From the NCBI GenBank assembly GCA_025766275.1, contig JAFKAC010000026.1, forward strand, positions 62,001 to 126,000: 64,000 nucleotides of DNA, in the 5' to 3' direction. The position numbers were made by a program, and so were the translations under genes. Numbering within the stretch: position 1 is the first letter of the stretch; every line of letters begins with the position of its first letter. Origin of the DNA: Lactarius indigo. Taxonomy: Eukaryota; Basidiomycota; Agaricomycetes; Russulales; Russulaceae. Below the pieces are notes generated by a model. That model made no database searches. It had not been told where the DNA came from and worked only from the letters and a program-made list of their open reading frames with translations. Positions 12,167-24,985 of this stretch are shown piece by piece.

Positions 12167-13633
12167 ATGGACAGGGCCCTCATCGAATCCACCATCGGCC
12201 GGGCTGGTTATAATGAGCAGGGATAAAGTGCGCTCCATTTCGTTGCTTCCTCTTAGTACTGCTCGTTGACATCTGCGTTGTGGAACTTGCAGTATTTGCG
12301 TGTACATATTATGCGCTCACGTACTGTACATGAAGGGGTTGAAAGGGATAAATTTGTGAGTTAGTTCCCTCTGGTATCTGCTGGGCTGCCGTGTCTTACG
12401 AGACATAGGGTGATGTTGATTGTGGCTTCGGTTCAATTTGCCCTTGCTACGGGACATGTCATCACCATCCTCGTCCAGCTAATTCGGGCGTTCATCGGGG
12501 CAGCAGGGACTCTGGACGGGCCTTCAATCTATCTACTTAATCAGTCGACGCCGGAACATGTGGCTCAAGAGTTCTTGTACATCACGAATGTGCGTTTTTG
12601 GCAACTCGATACGTCAAAATTCCGCACCATAACCACGCTGACAAACTGCCCAATCATCCACCAGAGTCTCATCGGAGATGCCATCTTGGTATGTCTCTCC
12701 TCACCTCCTCACCTTCCCCGTTGCATGTGGCCAACTCAATGCATATGCAGATCTGGCGCTTGTGGATAATATGGAACCGCAATTTTTGGCTCTGTGTCCC
12801 ATTCGTACGTATGGTCTTCTGGAGGGTCAGTCATCGCACTCGCATGCTAAAACATCTATTCTAATTCCTCAGATCATTTTATGTATTGTTTCCGGAGGCA
12901 AGCCGACCACCCCCTTTAGGTGATCATAGATGAGCTCACGATCTGATTGACGCCGTCCAGTCGCGGGCTACATCGGCCTTGCCAACCTCGCAAGCGTCGA
13001 TCCGACGAAGGCCGTCTCCCTCTCGCACCTCCAAGACTGGCCGTACGCGACGTGGGCCTTCTCATTAGCTACGCAGCTCGGGGCGACGCTGCTGATTGGC
13101 TACCAGTTCTGGAAGTCCATCCAGCGGGACTCCATGCGCCTCGGAGCGTCGCATCTCTCCATCTTCTGGATCCTCGTCGAGTCCGGCGCGCTCTACAGTG
13201 TCACGACCACCTTCTTACTCGGATTTTCGTCGAAATCGACGAACACCAGTGCGCTATTCGCCGCGGCGCTCGGCCAGATCAGCGTGCGTGTCCCGCTCCT
13301 TCCCTTTCCTTCGTTTCCTCAAGAGAGGTCTTGTTGTAGGCTCTGGCTCCGACGTTGATCATCGTGCGCGCCGGGCTGAAAAGCTCAGGAACTTCTTCCT
13401 CTTTTATCCCCGCAAAAGGGTCCATCAATAACCCATACTACAGCCCGCCGCCGCCGCAAAACGTCCGGCGAGATATAGAGTCTGGATCAGCACATGACGA
13501 TTCCACCGTCGTGGACATAAAGAAGTTGACTGAGATACATCTCGACACCATGAAGCCGGTGTTGTTGGTGATGGGAAGTTCTCCGGAGTCGCCAGGAAGC
13601 TCGGGACACGCGCGAGGCGAACTAGCTAGATAA
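12167..13633 (+). CDS. Basidiomycete multi-pass membrane protein (putative 7TM)
   Basis: Splicing by frame yields a chain of hydrophobic segments typical of a large, uncharacterised Agaricomycete family: ICVYILCAHVLYMKGLKGIN then VMLIVASVQFALATGHV, the block SLIGDAILIWRLWIIWNRNF, IILCIVSGVAGYIGLANLAS, YATWAFSLATQLGATLLIGY, LSIFWILVESGALYSVTTTF and ALAPTLIIVRAGL, then a polar tail. The GDA..IWR.WIIWNR motif is the family's hallmark. Introns include gtatgt near 12690, gtgcgt near 13285 and a 3' acceptor at about 13339. The first exon is uncertain: I used the ATG at 12167, but the join to the helix at about 12291 was not resolved. Function unknown; a receptor-like role is only a guess from topology. 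Confidence 0.65.
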
Positions 13634-15601
13634 ACGAGGAGATGATCTCACGAATCGCGCGCGTACGAGTGGCGTCAATAATCTCATTGAGTCCTGATAC
13701 AACAATTCATGTGTTTCGATAGCGCGGCATCGGCTAATTATCAACCGGAGAGGAGAGGAGCTCCAGCGCGACGGGAAAGCTAACGGTACGCCTCTTATAC
13801 GACACATAAGCTACATCATCGTTTTTTCTTGCTCTTCCATAAATTATCTGCATCGGTTTTCCTGACGTGTATCCTAGCATTTGCACGGGTATGATACGAG
13901 GAATCCTAGCTGGCTGCTGGAGTGTTCGCCGTCTGACGACGGGGCTTCAACCCGACCCTGTGGACGATCTACTGAACTGGAACGCGGGTGACTTCAGCCT
14001 GAAAAAAAGATGCGACGAGCAAGGTTCGCCAGCTGGTGCGAGTGAACCCTTAATTTTCACACACCGCGCGGGCTTTTGAAACGCTAATCAATCTCGAACC
14101 GCCGGGCGTTGATCCCTCCAACCCTTTGTAACTTATCTACTCGTAAAGCATAGCGCAGCAAGGAGCGCGGCCTTTATGATATGTATCTTAATCGATAGCT
14201 AGGGTGATTGACGGAGCACAGGACGCATCCTTACTCTGTGCCGTCTCAGTTCCTTTTATATTCTGATCCCAGTGGAATTCACATACAGAAGTCAGGGAGA
14301 CAAACAAAGTAATTAGAGCTGTACAGTTGCGTGCTGGCGGCGAGTCGTGAACGCGGTGGGGACGCGGGCCTGCTCCTGTGTTTTCTGACAATTTTATTGA
14401 AGAAACGCTCAATTTACGTTCAAATTGGTTACTTCGTTTGGTGTTCACTTTCGGGCTCAATCGAAAATCGATCCTGCTCTACCTCCGTAGCACCGTATAG
14501 TCTTCCGGGGAAGGAAACTGCCACCTCACTGTGACATGAGTTGTCATTCTATTTTTCTAGTTGTCCTCGAAGGATATCCTGCCACGTCGATAGGTAGCTT
14601 GAGCTTGGGGCAAAGGGACCTCAAGAATGTGTTCTAATCCTTGGTTCGTTGGTACAAGTCGCACTGGCAGAATGAGGAGGGAGGAGCGCGGCGACAAAGG
14701 TTCACCGGGATGTGACGGGACCAAGATGGGGTGGGACCGATGGCAGATGTCCGTATTGTCACGATAAGGTCCACGGGCCCGCGACATTCATTGTGCCACG
14801 AATCTTGCCGAACAGCACCGGTCAGTCAAAGATCACGGAGGTACATGAGTGGTCTATGTAAAAGGAATACTTTTGGGCTGCAGTGCCTCAACGACGAGGG
14901 AGACCTTCGGGTGTGGTAATGTCGTACATCACGATGTTGGTGACACGCCGCCAACGTGTCTTACTAACTACCACAGTCACGGTAGTCTTCGGTGGTTGAA
15001 ATTGTAGATCATAAGTTGGACCACTACTCACAATCGGTTTTGTACCGGAGGGGGGACCAGATATAGGGGACTCGGCAGAGCGGGTCTCGCAGTCGGACCA
15101 GATAAAACGGAAGTCTCAAGGGAAGTCTTCGGTCTTTCGGACGCACCTTCGGAATTCGGGAAATCATGATGGACGCCCCCCCGCTTACACTTCTGTTGCT
15201 CCTACAAAGTCAGACGCCTCTACTACAAGACTACACTGGCAATGATAAGTTACAGCGCACCTAGCTGGCCGACTGAGTGACGCTGAGGAAACTTGTTGAT
15301 GGATTTCCCGCGGGTCCGAGAATTGCGGCCCGGCTGCCACAGTCCCCTCGTTGCTGGTTGAGTACTCAGGCTGAAGTGCGGCAGTACTCGTCGGCGCTGG
15401 CGTGGTCCGACTGGGTCTTACTGAATTGTTCTCGAGCGCCTATCGTGCAGAACGCCTCTGTTATTTGTCTGTCACGTGTGTGCCTGTTTCTCAGAAAGCG
15501 TCACGATACTAGTAGGCTCGATATCAACCCATTTTTTTCGTTCCCCTTTTTTTTACGAGTTGGACCCTTCGCTTGACAGTGACTAGTCACTGGCCACCAC
15601 T
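13634..15601. other. Intergenic stretch upstream of NLR2
   Basis: About 2 kb without a recognisable gene or relic. The last 80 bases before NLR2 are T/C-rich, a usual feature of fungal promoters. Confidence 0.4.
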
Positions 15602-18600
15602 ATGTCTCCGATTTTCCCCGTGAACGCGACCCCATCGTCCTCTTCTAACTTTCAATTAATCTTCGACACCGCCTTGAAAGCATACAAGAAGAAAACAAAG
15701 AGGGACCTCCTCACTCATCCCCTCGCATCTCAGATCCAGAACTGCGACTCCCTTGGTTCGGTCCTTGCCGTGCTTCAAGGCCAAGTCGACGACCTAGATC
15801 GAGCTCGAGGGAGCGACGAGAGATTGACAAAATGGCTCAACCCTACGGTTAATGTCCTTCTCGCGTTTTCGGCTACCCTTGGCGAAGGAGTTAGTCTGGT
15901 AAGGATCTAGGTGATCTGGTTTTTAGGACTACGCTTTAACAGCTCCGATGCAGGTTTTCTCACCGGCGAAAGTGATATTCACAGGTGCTGGTGTCCTCCT
16001 CCAGGTTAGTATCTTTCTCGACGTCCTTTTGCAAGCAAGCTTGACACCTACACTTTTCAGGCAGCTAAGGATGTTAGTGCGGCCCAAGATGCTCTGATCG
16101 ACATCTTTGAACGGATCGAGAATTTTTTCAAGCGACTGGAGACGTATACCTCGGTTCGAGCAACGACGGCGATGACGGACATCATCGTGAAGATTATGGT
16201 GGAAGTGCTCAATATCCTCGGTATTGCGACGAAGGAGATAAAGCAGGGACGAACAAGTGAGCCTCCCATACCCTGACTCTGTATCGACTCCAGTGATACT
16301 TGATTAGAAAAATATCTGAAGAAGCTGATGGGAAAGGCGGATGTGGAAGACGCTCTTAGGAGATTGGATAAATTGACACAGGAGGAAGTTCGGATGGCAA
16401 CTGCGCAACTCCTTAAGATCACTCACAGTGTCGATGATAAAGTGAAAGGCGTCAATGACAAAGTGATGGATGTCGGCGATACGGTCAAATTGGTTCTTGA
16501 TGGTGGGGATACATTATATTTTCCTGCTAATTCCTTCGTGAACACCTATTTGGCCAGGCGGAAAAGAAACAAAAGCAATCGTGCAACAAACGGCAAGAGA
16601 AGCGACAGCAATTATGCAACTTATTTCGAACGACGTTGACGAAGTGAAGAGTTCGTTATTCCATTACCCCAACCCCGGTTACTTGTCGATGCTTAGATGC
16701 TCTTACAGGGAATCAGTGGCGACAGGACCTTCGAAAGTGGCTCTCATCTCCAGATCCATCCGCAAATCACGTTATCTTGTGCGGCGCCCAGCATCAAGGA
16801 ACAGCGATGTGGTTCTTCCGAGGCAGTCTTCTCGCAGAGTGGAAATCCGCCGGTTCCCTGCTGTGGGTCCATGGCAAACGTACGTCATCCAATCCTTCCC
16901 CATTCCTTTTCCTAATGCGACTCGTCTCTATAGCTGGCTCCGGGAAGAGCGTTCTTTGGTGTGTTGTTTCTCATGTGTGTTCATTTCAGAACCTAAATTA
17001 TTTGCTAGCTCTGCGGTCATCCGAGATATCGTAACTTTGCGCGATGCTGGAAAGGCCTCCATGGCATACTATTACTTCGACTTCAGGGATACCGATAAAC
17101 AAAATCGCCGAAACTTACTTCTTTCCCTTCTTTCCCAGCTTTCTGTTCGCTCCGATATTTGCTGCGATATACTCTACCGCGCATATTTGAGCCACGACAA
17201 CGGCACACACAAGCCTACCGATGACGTGTTGATTCAATGCCTCAAGGAGACGCTCACGTTTTCTAATGACTGCCCAATCTACATTATTATGGACGCGCTC
17301 GATGAGTGTCCCGACACCTTTGGAGTGCCATCCCCTAGGGAATTAGTGCTAGATCTCGTGAAGGATCTTGTCGAGCTTTCCCTCCCACATCTTCATATAT
17401 GTGTCACAAGTCGCCCGGAAATCGACATTCGAAATACTCTCGAGCCCTTGACATCTCTTCGAGTATCGCTTCACGATGAAACTGGTCAAAAGAAGGACAT
17501 CGTCGAGTATGTGACCTCCGTCGTGCACTCGGATACGCGAATGAGCAAGTGGCGAGACGAAGATCAGAAATTGGTGATAGAGACGCTCTCGGACAAAGCC
17601 GATGGGATGTAAGTGGTGGATCGCCATCGGCCCGTCGCTCCCGCTGATATTATTGCAGGTTCCGGTGGGTTTTCTGCCAACTGGAATCAGTACGGCAGTG
17701 TTTCCCGCCTAGTCTGCGACGAATTCTTCGGGAACTCCCGGAATCTCTTGACGAAACATACGAGCGAATATTGAAGACTATCGGCAGGGCAACCCGAGGT
17801 CATGCCCATCGCCTGTTGCAATGTCTCACGGTTGCAGTTCGGCCTCTCCGCCTGGAGGAGCTTGCGGAAGTACTTGCATTCGACTTCGATGAGGCGTCTG
17901 AAGGAATTCCAAAGCTGAATGCGAATTGGCGGCGGGAAGATCAAGAGCAAGCAGTACTGTCGACGTGCTCCAGTTTGATCACCGTAGTTCACGACGGGGA
18001 TTCGCGTGTGGTGCAGTTTTCGCATTTCTCGGTTAAAGAATTCCTGACGTCGGATCGACTCGCGGTAGCCGTCGGGGACACTTCATTCCATCACATCGTA
18101 CTCGAGGCGGCGCATACGATACTCGCGCAAGCCTGCCTGGGGATCTTGCTAAGTCTGAATGGCGGTAGTCGGGAATCCTCCGTACGTCGGTTTCCACTGG
18201 CGGATTATGCTGCTCGACACTGGGTCGACCATGCCCTATTTGAGAAGGTGTTGCTACGCATAAAAGACGCGACGGAAGACCTATTTGACGTGGACAAGCC
18301 CCACTTTTCGCGCTGGATCCAGATCCACGACATGGATTATCCTTTCGGTCCACTGATCAGAAGTGGGACGCGTCCAGAAGCGGCTCCTGTGTATTATGCG
18401 GCCCTCTGTGGGTCCTGTGACCTGGTAGAGAAGCTCATCGACAAACATCCAGAACACGTGAACGCTAGGGGCGGCATCCGCGGAACGGCATTGCACGTGG
18501 CATCCAGAAACAATCGCCTTCAAGTTGTGCAAACACTGCTGAAACGCGGCGCGGATGTGAATACCCAGGGCCAGTGGGAGCGAACACCTCTACATATGGC

Positions 18601-19063
18601 ATCGGTACGGGGACATCTCGAAATCGTGCGGTTGCTACTCGAACACGGCGCCGACGTGAACGCCAAGGAGGACGATTGCTGGACCCCACTCCACTACGCG
18701 ACTCGTCGCGGAAATTTTGAACTCGTTCGGACGCTTCTCAAGCATAATGCTGATGCCAACGCGCGGAGCGACATTGGGCATACCCCCTTACATATGGTGT
18801 CAGAATTCGGGCACGTCAATATTGCGCGGTTGCTGCTGGAAAACGGCGCTGATCCTGGGGCACGTGGTAACGACCAGTCGACACCATTGCATCGGGCATC
18901 ATACCGGGGTAAGTCGGAGGTCGCGCGCATGTTAGTCGAACATGGGGTGGATGTTGACGCTGAGGACGATGAGGGCAATACAGCGCATCAGATTGCCCTG
19001 AATCGAGGGAACTATGAGGTCGCTGAGTTGCTGTCGGGGCAATGCGTAGAGAACAAGACGTAG
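15602..19063 (+). CDS. Goodbye-NACHT-ankyrin STAND receptor, intact (NLR2)
   Basis: Exon 1 (15602-15898) holds the fungal STAND N-terminal Goodbye domain (SSSNFQLIFDTALKAYKKKT, SDERLTKWLNPTVNVLLAFS). It continues through FSPAKVIFTGAGVLLQ and a helical part ending KEIKQGRTKKYLKKL and SVDDKVKGVNDKV. An intron near 16500-16560 must be removed to continue GGKETKAIVQQTAREAT; a donor gttcgt (about 16651) joins to NQWRQDLRKWLSSPDPS. The Walker A loop GKPGSGKS is made by joining two exons at about 16880/16934; a further intron restores VLCSAVIRDIV. NACHT continues with YYYFDFRDTD, Walker B IYIIMDALDEC and ICVTSRPE. After DKADGM/FRWVFCQLESVRQ come the linker and about seven ankyrin repeats. No lesion found. 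The likely role is intracellular non-self sensing, by analogy to fungal NLRs; the ligand is unknown. Confidence 0.85.
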
Positions 19064-19930
19064 GGACAATGTGTAGGATACGAGGTCTCTAGGCGCAGCT
19101 ACTATACGCATATTCGAGTTGTTTTTTGAACTTTTTTCAGATGCCAGTGCGATCCCACGCGAAATTGGATTTCTTGGAAGACTGACAAGGCGTGAATGTG
19201 ACTTAATATACTGCTGAATACCGTTTGGGGTTATTGACGTTCGCATAACCCGCCTCGATACTACTCTGCCTCTATACGGTACGGCACAGGTAAGAGCTCT
19301 GGACGCGAACTCAGGGCATGAGTCTGGGTGCTAAAGCTCGAAGTCGCTGGCCGGAGGAGCGCCCCATTTAGCACATTCAAGTCTTCTCTCGCAAGATATT
19401 AAGAACGATCCGGGGTACAGGAGCACGGGTGGTATGAGAAGAGCGAGAGGGAAGTCACGTAGTCACGGTAAACAGTCGTCGCGCGACGAAACGAGGGCCT
19501 TGCTGGTGCTTTAGTACATACGTTGTTACATTGTCCTCCGAGCAGATATCCTCAAGTTCGCACTGTTGCCTTCCAGAAAATTTGAACCTGAGAAAATGAT
19601 GTATGGTCTCCACTGACCGGTGTCTGCCCGCGCGCAGCTACAGTAAATGGCGAGGTCCGTCGTGCCATGTTGCTAAAGTATGTCCACCCAACCTTTCGCT
19701 TTGTCTGTCAGGTAGTAACCTTAATACGTAATTACCACTCCAGCAGAATGCAGACGTTGCGTCAGGGATCAAAACCACACTCACGCACGTCGTTTACCGC
19801 CGAGTGACATGTGCATCCGTGCGCCTGCGACCTGTCAAACTCTCCATTCATGAGCTCGATATTTTCCTCTCTTCCTCACCTCCTGCTCTCTAACTTGACC
19901 CATTCTCCCAAGGCTTCTCTTAGCTACTTG
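19064..19930. other. Intergenic stretch, 3' flank of NLR2
   Basis: The first 150 bases match the flank of NLR1 in patches. Beyond that no gene is seen. Confidence 0.4.
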
Positions 19931-19934
19931 AACT

Positions 19935-20125
19935 ATGTCTTCGATATTCCACGTGACTACGACTCAACCTCACCTTCTTCAGACTGTCAAGAGATCTTCA
20001 GCACCGCCTTGAGATCATACGAGAAACAAACCAAGAGGGACAAAAACGGGCAAGTTTGTGCAGTGCTCAGGGTTCAAATGATCCCAGTACATCTCCGAGA
20101 TACTTGAAGGTCATTGGATAGTGCA
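19935..20125 (+). pseudogene. Relic of a Goodbye-domain exon joined to a BTB fragment
   Basis: On the + strand, an ATG at 19935 gives MSSIF, and a shifted frame gives QEIFSTALRSYEKQTKRD. This matches the start of the NLR2 Goodbye exon (IFDTALKAYKKKTKRD). Instead of continuing, the sequence at about 20083-20120 matches, on the minus strand, the BTB gene segment YPMTFEYLGEVLRSFEG (here YPMTFKYLGDVLGSFEP). The relic is therefore a junction of two families in opposite orientation. It is not functional. Confidence 0.65.
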
Positions 20126-20129
20126 GAGT

Positions 20130-21333
20130 GAGTCAGTGCATTAAAGATAGAATGCGAATCTGTTTCGCGAGGGCTCATATGCATTTCGTGTCTTGGTCTA
20201 ACTTAACGATCTGGGTGTGGCCGTCGCGAGAGTGAGAGGAAGAGTGAGAGCAGAAGTGACGTTGCGATCGAGAGAGTGATTCGGAAATAAGTGGCATCGG
20301 TTGCGGTTCATCGGGGGCGGTTTGTGTGTTCGGACCCGGGCCCGGCCCACAGATTTACGTCGGAGTTACAGTACGTGTACATTTCCACAACCCCAGACTC
20401 CTTTGTCGTTGACATGAATCGAATGCGCTCGCATAGTATATGCACGGTTGAAACCAATTCCGATATCACTGGCCAAGCCCAGATATTATTATACGATATC
20501 AAGCTATCAGATTGGAGTGAGACACAAAAGGGAGATTGTTCAAACAGTCGACCTTGAAAAGGTCTCAGAGATTGACGGGCATCACGACTCGGAGGCAGTA
20601 AACGGGCTGCCAGCGGGAGCCGAACATCCTTGGACAAAGCAACGTCTAAAGTAAGTACAGTGATGTGGCCTTTTCGTGCCTTCTCTGAACGCTCGTGTTA
20701 AAGTTGTCGTACAGAATTTTACAATTGCATGATGTATTTGCGCGAGCTACTCTTTGGAGACATGGTGGTAACTGCAAGTCAGACTCAGAGAATCAGAGAC
20801 CGAAGTCGATCACGCGCATGACGCTCGTGAGCTGGCTCGGTCAACCGTGGCTGGGCGAGCTCCGGACTACTGCCACCCTTCGCTAACATCGACCCACGAC
20901 CAAGCGAGTAGCGTACCCAGGACAAGGATAAAGGTAAGTTTCATCTACATAAATGGTAAATTCCGGGATCTTTTACAGAAATCACGTTCTCAAGGAGAAA
21001 GTTGGTCGTGTGCCGCTTCGGTCGCATTTGTTGTTATGCGGGTACTTTTTGTGTCCAACGCATGTGTTTGACTAACAGCGACTTCCGGTTCCATTTTCAC
21101 ATGGCCTAATACTATATGGGAGGTCACTTATCACCCAAATTTGCGTGTATGTGATTCAAACAAACCCTGTGTGTTCGGGTGCGACTATGGTTAACACACA
21201 ATAATGGAAGGTTTCGTCCCCATCGGATGTTCCGATGTTAGACATTGGAATAGTATATAAACTTCCGACAAATAACGACAATCATGCGTCTTGTCCATCA
21301 CCGATCATCGAACCAACTCCCGCTCCGTGAACC
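20130..21333. other. Intergenic stretch upstream of SDR2
   Basis: No gene supported. The last 100 bases (tatataaa at about 21255) could serve as the SDR2 core promoter. Confidence 0.35.
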
Positions 21334-22611
21334 ATGGCACTCACAACGACCAAAGTAGCTCTCGTTACTGGGGCAGCACGCGGAATTGGGCGCGTCATCG
21401 CCCTCCGTCTTGCTGACGACGGCTTCCATGTCGCGGTCAATGATTTGACGGATACACCCGAATTGGACGAGCTCATACAAGAGATCAAGAGCAGAGGACG
21501 GCGCTCAATTGGCATCCCTGCCGACATCTCTCTGGAACCAGAAGTGGAAAGGGTGATCCAGAAAGTTGTGCAAGATCTGGGAAGCCTTGACGTGGTAAGT
21601 TGTTTCGCTGGCGGTAGCGACCGCCAGTTGCTTACGCTCTCGGCAGATGGTCGCGAATGCGGGTATAATCGCCTACGAATCATTTCAAAATAGTAAGTTG
21701 AGACGACTTCCTCTACCACGCCAGTCCACTAAGAGTGAGAAAAGTCACCGTTGAGAGCTTTGACCGGGTGATGGCTGTTAACGCAAGAGGCACAATGTTG
21801 TGCTACAAGCATGCTGGAAAACAAATGATTGCACAAGGCCGCGGGGGGCGTATTATCGGTGCCCATCGCCCAGTCAGCTTCATTTTTTTTGGCTCACATT
21901 GACCCATGGGTACACCAGGGGCAAGTTCGTCAACTGGAAAGCAGGGTAACACCTCCCCTTGTGTCATGTCAAGATGAATCTCACTTTATACAAACAGCCT
22001 CCAACGTCGTCGCAGCGTACAGCGCAACCAAATTTGCTATCCGCGGTCTCACGCAAGCGGCTGGTACGTCCTGTACCGAAACAGATTCTTCAGACAGTTG
22101 GCTGACGGCGGACGTTTACTACAGCTCAGGAATTTGGCAAGCATGGGATCACAGTGAACGCATATTCTCCTGGAGTAGTGGACACTAGCTTCCGTCAGTT
22201 CTTTCTTCCGCTTATTGCTTCCCACCTACGTAAATGTCCCAACAGTCGATCCACTGAAGGCCACCGATCCCTCTGGGAATGGCTCGCAAGTGCTTGACGC
22301 TGTGAGGACCCTGTAGGCCTGTGAGATAAGCTTAGTAATGACTGCGAGGTTTTAGATTGCTGCAAGCACCCCAGTTCAACGCATCGGGAGAGAAGATGAC
22401 GTGGCTTGTCTCGTGTCTTATCTTGTGTCTGACAGCGCTGGCTTTATTACCGGTACGTGGACATCTGTAGAACAGCCCACATCCATTAATGCTACTCCGT
22501 CGCTCCGTCGCCGTGCGCGAAGGTCAATCCGTACGCTCCATTTCTTTCCATTTCTATTTTTATCTGATGTCACGATAGATCTCGATAAATGGAGGTTCAT
22601 TTTTTGACTAA
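21334..22611 (+). CDS. Short-chain dehydrogenase/reductase, acetoin/diacetyl reductase-like (SDR2)
   Basis: Intact copy of the SDR family. It has the Rossmann glycine motif TGAARGIG (residues about 13-20), acidic VNDL after strand 2, MVANAG, and YSATK as the catalytic Tyr/Lys pair. The end reads STPVQRIGREDDVACLVSYL, then ITGQSISINGGSFFD. Introns follow SLDV, FQN, the RGGRIIG segment, STGKQ, LTQAA, VVDTS, LDA and ITG. An 8-nt micro-exon GTCAATCC (at about 22530) supplies the QS of ITGQS before the last exon. Predicted cytosolic NAD(P)H-dependent reduction of a small ketone or diketone; the exact substrate cannot be read. It follows NLR2 as SDR1 follows NLR1. Confidence 0.8.
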
Positions 22612-23149
22612 ATACAGTGGGAAACGAATGAACTCGGTGTGGAATTGTATCTGGCAGTGCTCCAGATGACTGTGGCTATCATCATATGAATAATTACGGG
22701 AACACCAAACTGAGTGGTGCTCTCAGCGTTATACCACCCCCAGTTGTCCTGTTTTACTACGTTCATGCACCTTCTGCATCAGCGCCTATCTGATAATGCG
22801 CCGGATATCATCTTGTCTCGCATAGCAAGCCGACACGTCTCCTTAAGATTGCTTACGTCACTCTGACATCGCACGCGAATTCGCGCAATGGTATCAAGCA
22901 ATTACCTGGCCTCAGTCGCTCCTGACAGTACGGACGACAGAGTCAAAGACCGAGATCTCGCGCACAGTCACGTGATATCCTCTATTGACCCCAAAATTAA
23001 CACGTGACCACCACGTCGCAAATATCGACTAGCAACGTGGTCTCGGAAGGCTCAAGCTGCTGGCTGCAGGACCATATCAGTCGGAGGGTATTCGGCCTCG
23101 TAAGTGTGACGTCTTATGGCCCCCACCACGACCTGATTGATTCTTGTCC

Positions 23150-24160
23150 CCAGTGCAGGACGTGTGATCTGCTGTGCAATTTCCTTTCTCAAGGCGGCCG
23201 CTTACGGCCATATTTGGTGTTCAAGCAAGGTGACTGGCGGTCGATGGGTCCACAAATCCCGTCGCGAAAGATCTGACATTGGTGAGTTGTCCGGCCGGTG
23301 GTACTATAGCAAGCATTATTGATCTGGTGCTTACGCTTCACATGCGCGAATAGTCAACTCGAGCCCGAGTCTATCTTATACATACTCCAAGTTGACGGCG
23401 TTCAACGCTCGCGGTACTGCAGTACGACATTTGCTTCACAGCATACTCGTAACCCACAAGCATGCTAGGAAGCAAATGATCGCACAGGGATCGCGACGGG
23501 GGTATGGGATTACTGGATAGTAGGTGCTCACCCACCCAGCTTTTATTCTGTTGACTCTGAATTATCCAGGGGCGAGTTTCGTCCGCCAATCGGAAAACAG
23601 GTGTCATCGCTTTCCCTTTGTGTCATGCCGAGCCCGCCATGCCGTTGTACGAACACCTTCTCTAGCTACCAGCCTTTCTGATACCCCCGGAGTTCTCCGC
23701 GACCAAGGTTAAAATTTGCTATATGCGGTCTCATCGCAAGCGGTGTCTAGACCATCCTCTGCGTTCCGTACTGAAGCCAACGGGGGATCATCGATCAGCG
23801 TCAGTTCTCCTGCTTCCTTTTCTATGTAAATGTTCCGACGGCCGATGGGTTCGTGTGTTGAGATCCTCCGACCTTTACGCTTGCTGCCGTGAGTGCTTAC
23901 CAGAACCAAATGGCTGAAGGATTTTTGCCTCGCAACGAGCACACCGATTCGGTGCCATGAAACCCCTGGATCTCAACTTGGTGTCAGTATCTTACGTCTG
24001 TTAGTGCCACCGGCAGCACCGATTTTGTCCCCACTAACGTTAGCTCTCCGTCGTCCACGCACCGTTTTACAAGGTAAACAGCGTACGCTCCGTTTCTCTC
24101 GGGCTCACCCCGATTACGAGCCCTCTAACCTCTCTACTCATCTGTGGGAAGACGCATGAG
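23150..24160 (+). pseudogene. Decayed third SDR copy (SDR3)
   Basis: Patches keep SDR2 order and spacing. These are the exon-1 donor region (gtgagttgtccggccggtgg at about 23281), the CACAAGCATGCTAGGAAGCA / CAAATGATCGCACAG segment at about 23456, the intron acceptor ccaggggcgagttt at about 23567 followed by a GGAAAACAG-like exon end, tgcggtctcatcgcaagcgg at about 23723, and gtaaacagcgtacgctccgt at about 24074, the remains of the 8-nt micro-exon and its donor. The frame is destroyed by many indels. It lies directly downstream of SDR2 in the same orientation, so it is an old tandem duplicate. Confidence 0.65.
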
Positions 24161-24207
24161 GCGCGGTAAGTAATTTGTATCTCCTAGTTCTTCCATCCAT
24201 ATCTGTG

Positions 24208-24329
24208 CATCAGGAAAAACCTACTTCAAGTTTGATAATTTCCGTACTATTGAACAAGAATTATCGAAATTATGATGTCGCTAGTGCTCGCTAGTTTTAA
24301 TTATCATTATTCTGAGGTTTTTCCTGATG
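24208..24329. mobile_element. Small hairpin, MITE-like, 122 bp
   Basis: A perfect 15-bp inverted repeat (catcaggaaaaacct at 24208-24222 and its complement at 24315-24329) flanks an AT-rich interior with no coding potential. No clear target duplication is visible beyond a possible 2-bp AT. It may be a MITE or just a hairpin. Confidence 0.4.
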
Positions 24330-24985
24330 GTCGTTGCGAACGCAACTGTCCAGCACACCAAACTGGGCGATGTCCTTAATCACCTTTTTCGTTGTCTTGT
24401 CTCGCACCTACCGTCACCGCCTATAAGTCCTATCCATACCCGTTTACGCGTATTTTACATTGCTCGTAGCTCGACCACCCCTCGATGAATGGAATTTATC
24501 AGAAAAACGCACGGCTTGGTATTGCAAGATGCACGGATCCACTTACGCCGTGAGGGTGGGTCGACCAAATCAGCGTGAAGGAGGATTGACTAACCCGTAA
24601 TGTGGGTGGGATCTCTCGCAAGATCCACACGATACTACTTCCGCCGTCTATTCCGCGGTTGGAAGAGATAAAAAATCGAGATTCAACGCCCTTGTTGTTG
24701 TAGTGGTCACCACCAGAGCCGCTTCGTCTTCGTGGAATTGGAAGACGAACGCAGAGGTTTTTATTGTAAAGAAGCAAGAAAAGATCGGGCTACGATATTT
24801 GTGACGGACAATTACTGTTTATTGAGGGAGATACCAGTCTCTATAGCGTAGTACTCTTAGCAGTCCATTTCCGGTCTACTATCGAGTTGACCGAAAGCCG
24901 GGGACAATGAAAGGGGGAAGCAAATTATCTGGGCATGAATATGAATACCTGGCACTTCCACACGGTGCCTGGAATCAGAGTTGGC

